A DNA stretch of 64,000 bases, taken from NCBI GenBank assembly GCA_001051155.2, contig JYIP02000003.1, positions 682,001 through 746,000 of the forward strand, written 5' to 3'. Made by a program: the position numbers and the translations under genes. This DNA comes from Chrysoporthe austroafricana. Lineage: Eukaryota > Ascomycota > Sordariomycetes > Diaporthales > Cryphonectriaceae. Below, in pieces: positions 59,838 through 64,000 of this stretch (positions are counted from its first letter, which is position 1; the number at the start of each line of letters is the position of its first letter). The notes under the pieces were generated by a model. It saw only the letters and a program-made list of their open reading frames with translations. It did not search any database and was not told the origin of the DNA.

Positions 59838-61526
59838 TCAGATATCCGTGCTCGTCTCGTCCCGCCCCGTGAACACCCTATACACCCGCCTACTAACAGC
59901 AGGCCCGACAGCGCGATCAGTGAACGCCCCGTCCCCGTTGGCGCCCTTGGGGACATCCGCGAGCGCGAGGGCGCCCCCGCGCTCGAGGCCGCGGACGAGC
60001 GCCATGGGCTCCGCGAACCGGCCCGCGACGCCCCACGCGATGGGCGCCGTCACGCGCGCCATCTCCTGCAGCATGCGCGCGTACGTCTCCCGCGGGCCGG
60101 CGCCCGTGCGCACCTGGCCGGCGTCCATGCAGAAGGCGGCCGACGCGCGCGCCGCGTCCTGCCGCCGCCGGTACGGCGCCGTGCTGAGGTGCTGCGTCGC
60201 GGCCGCCACCCACCGCGCCGTCTCCGCCGCCGCCGCCGTGTGGTGCACCAGCGCGCCGTGGGCGACCTGGAGCTGCAGGAGCGCGTCCTCGAGCGCGTCC
60301 TCGTCGATGTACTGGGGCGCCGGCTTCGGGTCCTTTTTCTTCCGCTGCCGGCTGCTCGGCGGCGGCGGCGGCGGTGGTGGTGGTGGTGGTGGTGGTGCTG
60401 CTGCTGCTGCTGCTGCTGCTGAGGTGGCGGAGGTGCTGGCCTCTGCGTCGGCGCCGGCGCTGCGGACCGCAGATTGGAACTGCCTATTCCGGACGTTGCG
60501 GTTCTTGCGCATCCACGGCGTCAGCCCCTCGATCAGGTACATAAGTGTGTGGCCCTCATAGTGCCGCTGCATCTGGAGGACGTGGGCCTCCAGGTCAGAG
60601 CCGCTGGCGCCGAGCGCAAGCTCCACGAACTCGGGCGCGCCGACGATCACCATGGCGTGCCTCTCGTCCTCCACCCGCTCGGGGATGGGCTCCCAGTGGC
60701 CCTCGTCCTCGTTGAAGCGCGCCCGCACCTTCCGCCGCCACTTGACCACGTTCCTAACGGGGCTGTGGTAGCTGCGGCTCTCGACGCCGAGATCTCCCAG
60801 CAGCGTCTCGGCCTGTAGCCTCGTGCCGGGGTCCAGGGACGAAGGCAGGTCGACGATCATCTCGGGCGTGGAGACCTTCTTGTCTGTCCGTACCTTGTTG
60901 ACCTCTGCGAGGGCGGCGGCGCGCTCTTTCTCCCGCCGGCGCTGTTCCTTGGCCTCGTCCTTCTCGCGCTGCCTGCGGCGCTTCTCGGCCTCCTTCGCAG
61001 CAGCCTTGTCAAGGCGGTCCAGCTCCTTGTCTGCCGCAGGCCGTTTGGAGGATGTGGTCGTTAACGTAGAACTCCGTTTTGTGATCTTCGTGACAGGCCT
61101 GCTGTGGCTCCTCGAACCCGGCTTGGACGGCTGGATGCAGTCGACGTCTGGCAAGACGTCCTCGTCGTCTGAGCCCGACGCCAGATCACCGAGATCCAGG
61201 TCCATCACGTCCGAGCGACTCCTGCCAAACGTCCTCCGCGGCTGTTTTTGAGCGTTCAGGTCCCAGCTGTCCTGCACCTCGGCCTCAGGCGCCGAGCTAG
61301 AGATGTGATACCACTCGACCGCCTTGCCCTTGCCCTTGCCCTTGCCCTTATCCTTCAGATCTCCTTTCCGTATCGGACTCGCCACACCCTTCCCCCGGGG
61401 CTGGCTGCTCACAGACAGCGGGGAGCTGAGCACGTGGCCGCCTAGGGGCTTCACCGCCGCGGCCTGCACCCCCTTGCCCTTGCCCTTGCCCGTCCCCTCG
61501 GCAGGGCGAGGCGAGCTGGCGAACGG

Positions 61527-61571
<45 letters not shown>

Positions 61572-62102
61572 CAGGCCCAGACCGACGGCGTTCTCCTTGT
61601 CCTCCTCCCCTTGTGCCTGTCGTAGCTGCGGAGGCGAGCTGGCGAACGGGTCACTGCTCGTCTGGATGGGGTCGGCAGCCGCCTGCCACCTCCTCAGAAG
61701 CGGCGCGGGCTGAAGCACACCGGGTCCTGCCACGTCCGCGATGCCCCTCCTCCTCCTCCTCGCCTCCGGCGCAGTGTCTGTTCTCGGCGGCGGTGATCTG
61801 CTCGCGGGCTCGACCCTCGGCTTCTTGGCGGGCCGCGCGGTCTCGGGCAGGTCGAACGCGGCGTCGAGGTCGCTCGACGAGAAGGAGAAGTCATCGCGGG
61901 CCCGCGGGAGAGGCGCGCGACCCGGTCGCTCGGGCGCCCGGGCGGGCGGCGGGGACAGGCCCGAGGCATGGTTGGGGCCGCTGGTCGAATCGAGGATGTC
62001 ATAGCCACACGCCCGGGCGGGCGGGCTGCTGGGCCGCGCCGGCGCCGGCGCCTTTGTCGGGACCTCGGGGCTCGAGATGAGGCTGATGACCTCGACGGGC
62101 AT
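59838..62102 (-). CDS. EME1: Eme1/Mms4-type subunit of the Mus81 structure-specific endonuclease
   Basis: Non-catalytic partner of Mus81 that cuts branched DNA at replication forks and recombination intermediates. Single exon, 754 residues, ATG at 62102. Residues 1-12 (MPVEVISLISSP) resemble a SUMO-interacting motif. The N-terminal half is disordered, with a 15-Asp run encoded by GAC repeats near residue 185, PFASS repeats and basic KGKGKG patches. A Lys/Arg/Glu helical region (DKAAAKEAEKRRRQREKDEA) precedes the ERCC4-like part starting at VNKVRTDKKVSTPEMIVDL. It continues with YHSPVRNVVKWRRKVRARFN and MYLIEGLTPWMRKNRNVRNR, as in Eme1 proteins. Ala and Pro runs interrupt the domain. It is identified from the ERCC4-like core; Mus81 itself is not in this window. 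Confidence 0.82.
61515..61571 (-). repeat. Coding GAC/GTC repeat (Asp tract) in EME1
   Basis: GTC/CGT repeat on the plus strand, read as GAC in the coding strand, giving 15 consecutive Asp in the disordered N-terminal half. Confidence 0.9.
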
Positions 62103-62245
62103 TGGAGCGAGCTACTTCCCTCAGGCTGGAGGGCGCGGGCTGGAGCGAGCGAGCGGAGCAGCAGGTCGTGGTGTTGTGTGTTGTGGTGGTGGCGGGGCTG
62201 AAGCGAGGGAACCTCGTCGCCTCTCGGCAAGGCGTGCGAAGTACC

Positions 62246-62303
62246 AGACGCGACTTCGGCGCAGACGCGACTTCGGCGCAGACGCGACTTCGGCGCAGAC
62301 GCG
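62246..62303. repeat. 17-bp tandem repeat with ACGCGA core upstream of EME1
   Basis: Three full copies of AGACGCGACTTCGGCGC (62246-62262, 62263-62279, 62280-62296) and a partial fourth (AGACGCG). The array lies 144-200 bp upstream of the EME1 ATG. ACGCG resembles the MluI cell-cycle box core bound by MBF-type factors; this link is inference. Confidence 0.8.
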
Positions 62304-63489
62304 GCCCACGACAGGGGTGCGCCGCCGCCCGCCTGCGCCTTCTCACGTGCGCCCGCCGGCACTGCAAGCAGGTCTCAGACGAGACCCGCGCTAGAACGCT
62401 ACGTGGACTTTTACTGCCTCGTGCATGAGGGCCTTGTTTGAACTATGCTACGTCCTGCATGAAACGGCGGAGGGCTGGCTCTGGACACACGCCTCTGGTC
62501 TCTCCATCTGCCATGCCCGTTGTCAGTCCGAGGCCCTCGACAACAGCCACGCCTCGTGAAGACCGAGGCCAGGCGCAGCAACCAGGTAGATGCAGGCCAG
62601 CCAGCCATATCTAGACCAAGTGATTACCTAGACAAGCACCCAAGGCACGACGCCGTCTAGGACTGGCTTGACTTCGACCCGGCGCAGGGAGACAGTATCA
62701 ACCGTACGACGTGAACCCCAAGCCCCGCCTCCCTCTTGCCCTAAACCCTCTATGAGGCAGGGCGGAGACGAAACGAGGGCGTCCAGAAGACGACGAGGCA
62801 CCGAGAGTGACCGAGCAGGAGAGAGGGAGGGAGCATCTATCCGAAGCCAACGGCGCGCCCATCGCCACGCAGCAAGCACCCAGCCAGCCCGCCCGCACGA
62901 GCCCCGTCCACGAAAAGAAAAGAGCCTCACGTCCTTCCTCGGCGGCTCAAGGCCCGCCGACCACACCACACCGGCGTGATCTGCGGAGCTCCTCGCGCCA
63001 GGGCGAAAAATGCCGCCCGGGGAGAGGGAGAGGGAGAGAGTCTCGCCGCGTCCGGTGTGCGTGCCATTTGCCTTGCCCTCCCCCCCCCCGCCCCCTTCCC
63101 CCGAGCATCGTGGCCCGCAGCCACGGTCGGGCGTGCGGGCGGGCGCTCGTTTCGTGCTGCTGGGGACATGCGGACCGCTCTGGCGGTGAGGTCTGTCTGG
63201 TAGCGAGGGGTCGCACACAGTCCTGATAGCCGTGTGTGCAGGAGGGTGTGTGTGTGTGTGCGCGAGTGTGCGTGGGTGTGCGTGGGTGTGCGTGGGTGTG
63301 CGTGGGCGTGCGTGTGGGTGGTATGTATGGTGTGTGGTGTGGGTGTGTTATAACGGCTGCATGTAAGCTGCATATGCCCTCCTGTCACAGCCCAGGGCCG
63401 TTGGTGCTACATGGCTGCCGCCTCGCCTCGTACCGCAGTAGCCGCGGCGCGCCAAGCCATGCCCGCGAGACAACGTCCTGCGGGGGGGG

Positions 63490-63523
<34 letters not shown>

Positions 63524-64000
63524 GCCTCCTCTGCGTGCCGCATGCCGGGCGCCGAACAGCTTCCCTCGCTCGTAACCAGGGTAGACTGACTCGCTCGCTC
63601 GCCCGTTCGCGATCCTACTATGTACATAATAAGTAAGTAAGGTCGTAAGGTAGCAAGGTAAGAAGGAGGACTCAAGGCGACGTTGGGGGCCGGGGAAGGG
63701 GATGAGGATGAGGGGGCAGCGATAGGATCGTGCCATCAGGGCTGGAGTTCCTGGGACGCGGTGGGCTAGGTTCGCGCGCGCACGGCCGCTGGGTGGCGAC
63801 GCTGCGCGAAGCAGGAATTGCGTTCATGCCCGGGCAAGGGGGGGGGAGCGCAGAGAGTGTGGTAGCGACAAAGAAGGTTAGGAGCGTCGACGGGCAAACG
63901 CCTTGCTTGTCGTCCTGGGGGGAAGGGACCGGGAGGGAGGGCAGGTCTGCCCAGATACGACGTCGAGATGCTCGAAACCGGGCCTCCTCCTCGCCCGCCC
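62304..64000. other. Intergenic with microsatellites
   Basis: No gene recognised. A GTGTGCGTGG repeat spans about 63245-63335, and an AGC repeat spans 63494-63521. GC-rich with many chance frames on both strands. Confidence 0.45.

Noticed and set aside
1..64000. tRNA, 5S rRNA and CRISPR arrays
   Set aside because: A scan by eye for T-loop GGTTCRANNCC patterns, 5S starts and evenly spaced repeats found none; a tRNA scan program would be needed to be sure.

Overview
The window is nuclear DNA of a filamentous ascomycete (Pezizomycotina, probably Sordariomycetes). Genes carry short spliceosomal introns of about 50-130 bases, coding exons are GC-rich, gene-poor blocks are AT-rich, and the genes found (mevalonate pathway, GH17 and GH72 glucan-acting families, OPT and MFS transporters, Set3-complex SNT1-like protein, Eme1, deoxyhypusine synthase) are typical fungal ones. 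There are no bacterial operons, no CRISPR, and I recognise no tRNA or rRNA gene. Exon borders were placed by hand from splice signals, reading frame and remembered family consensus.

Layout. 0-0.7 kb: 5' half of diphosphomevalonate decarboxylase (minus), cut by the window edge. 2-4.2 kb: APH-type kinase-like protein (minus) with a 22-bp GACGTC repeat array at its start. 5-5.5 kb: small two-exon orphan. 8.3-9.5 kb: GH17 protein. 11.1-13 kb: amino acid permease. 14.4-16.2 kb: glycerol kinase. 16.6-18.3 kb: seven-exon GH72 protein in which both catalytic glutamates are replaced. 18.3-25.4 kb: AT-rich, gene-poor block with relics of a rhodopsin-like membrane protein and of a TPR protein. 25.4-29.7 kb: a damaged accessory module: a basic low-complexity protein broken in a C9 tract, divergent from a broken FHA-like/serine-threonine kinase gene, followed by an inositol-polyphosphate-kinase fragment and a 175-bp MITE-like element with a 5-bp target duplication. 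31.9-33.7 kb: MFS sugar transporter. 34-38.6 kb: low-complexity and AT-rich DNA with small coding relics. 38.7-41.7 kb: OPT oligopeptide transporter. 42.9-50.2 kb: very large SNT1-like SANT protein (minus). 52.5-53.6 kb: deoxyhypusine synthase. 54.5-56.9 kb: disordered orphan. 57.9-59.2 kb: HMG-CoA lyase with a GC-AG intron. 59.8-62.1 kb: Eme1-type nuclease subunit. 62.1-64 kb: repeat-rich intergenic DNA.

How the genes work together. Most are independent housekeeping or nutrient genes: isoprenoid synthesis (MVD), leucine/HMG-CoA catabolism (HMGL), glycerol use (GK), uptake (permease, sugar porter, OPT), cell wall (GH17, GH72), chromatin (SNT1-like), translation-factor hypusination (DHS) and DNA repair (Eme1). 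The unusual parts are the catalytically altered GH72 and the decayed 25-30 kb module.
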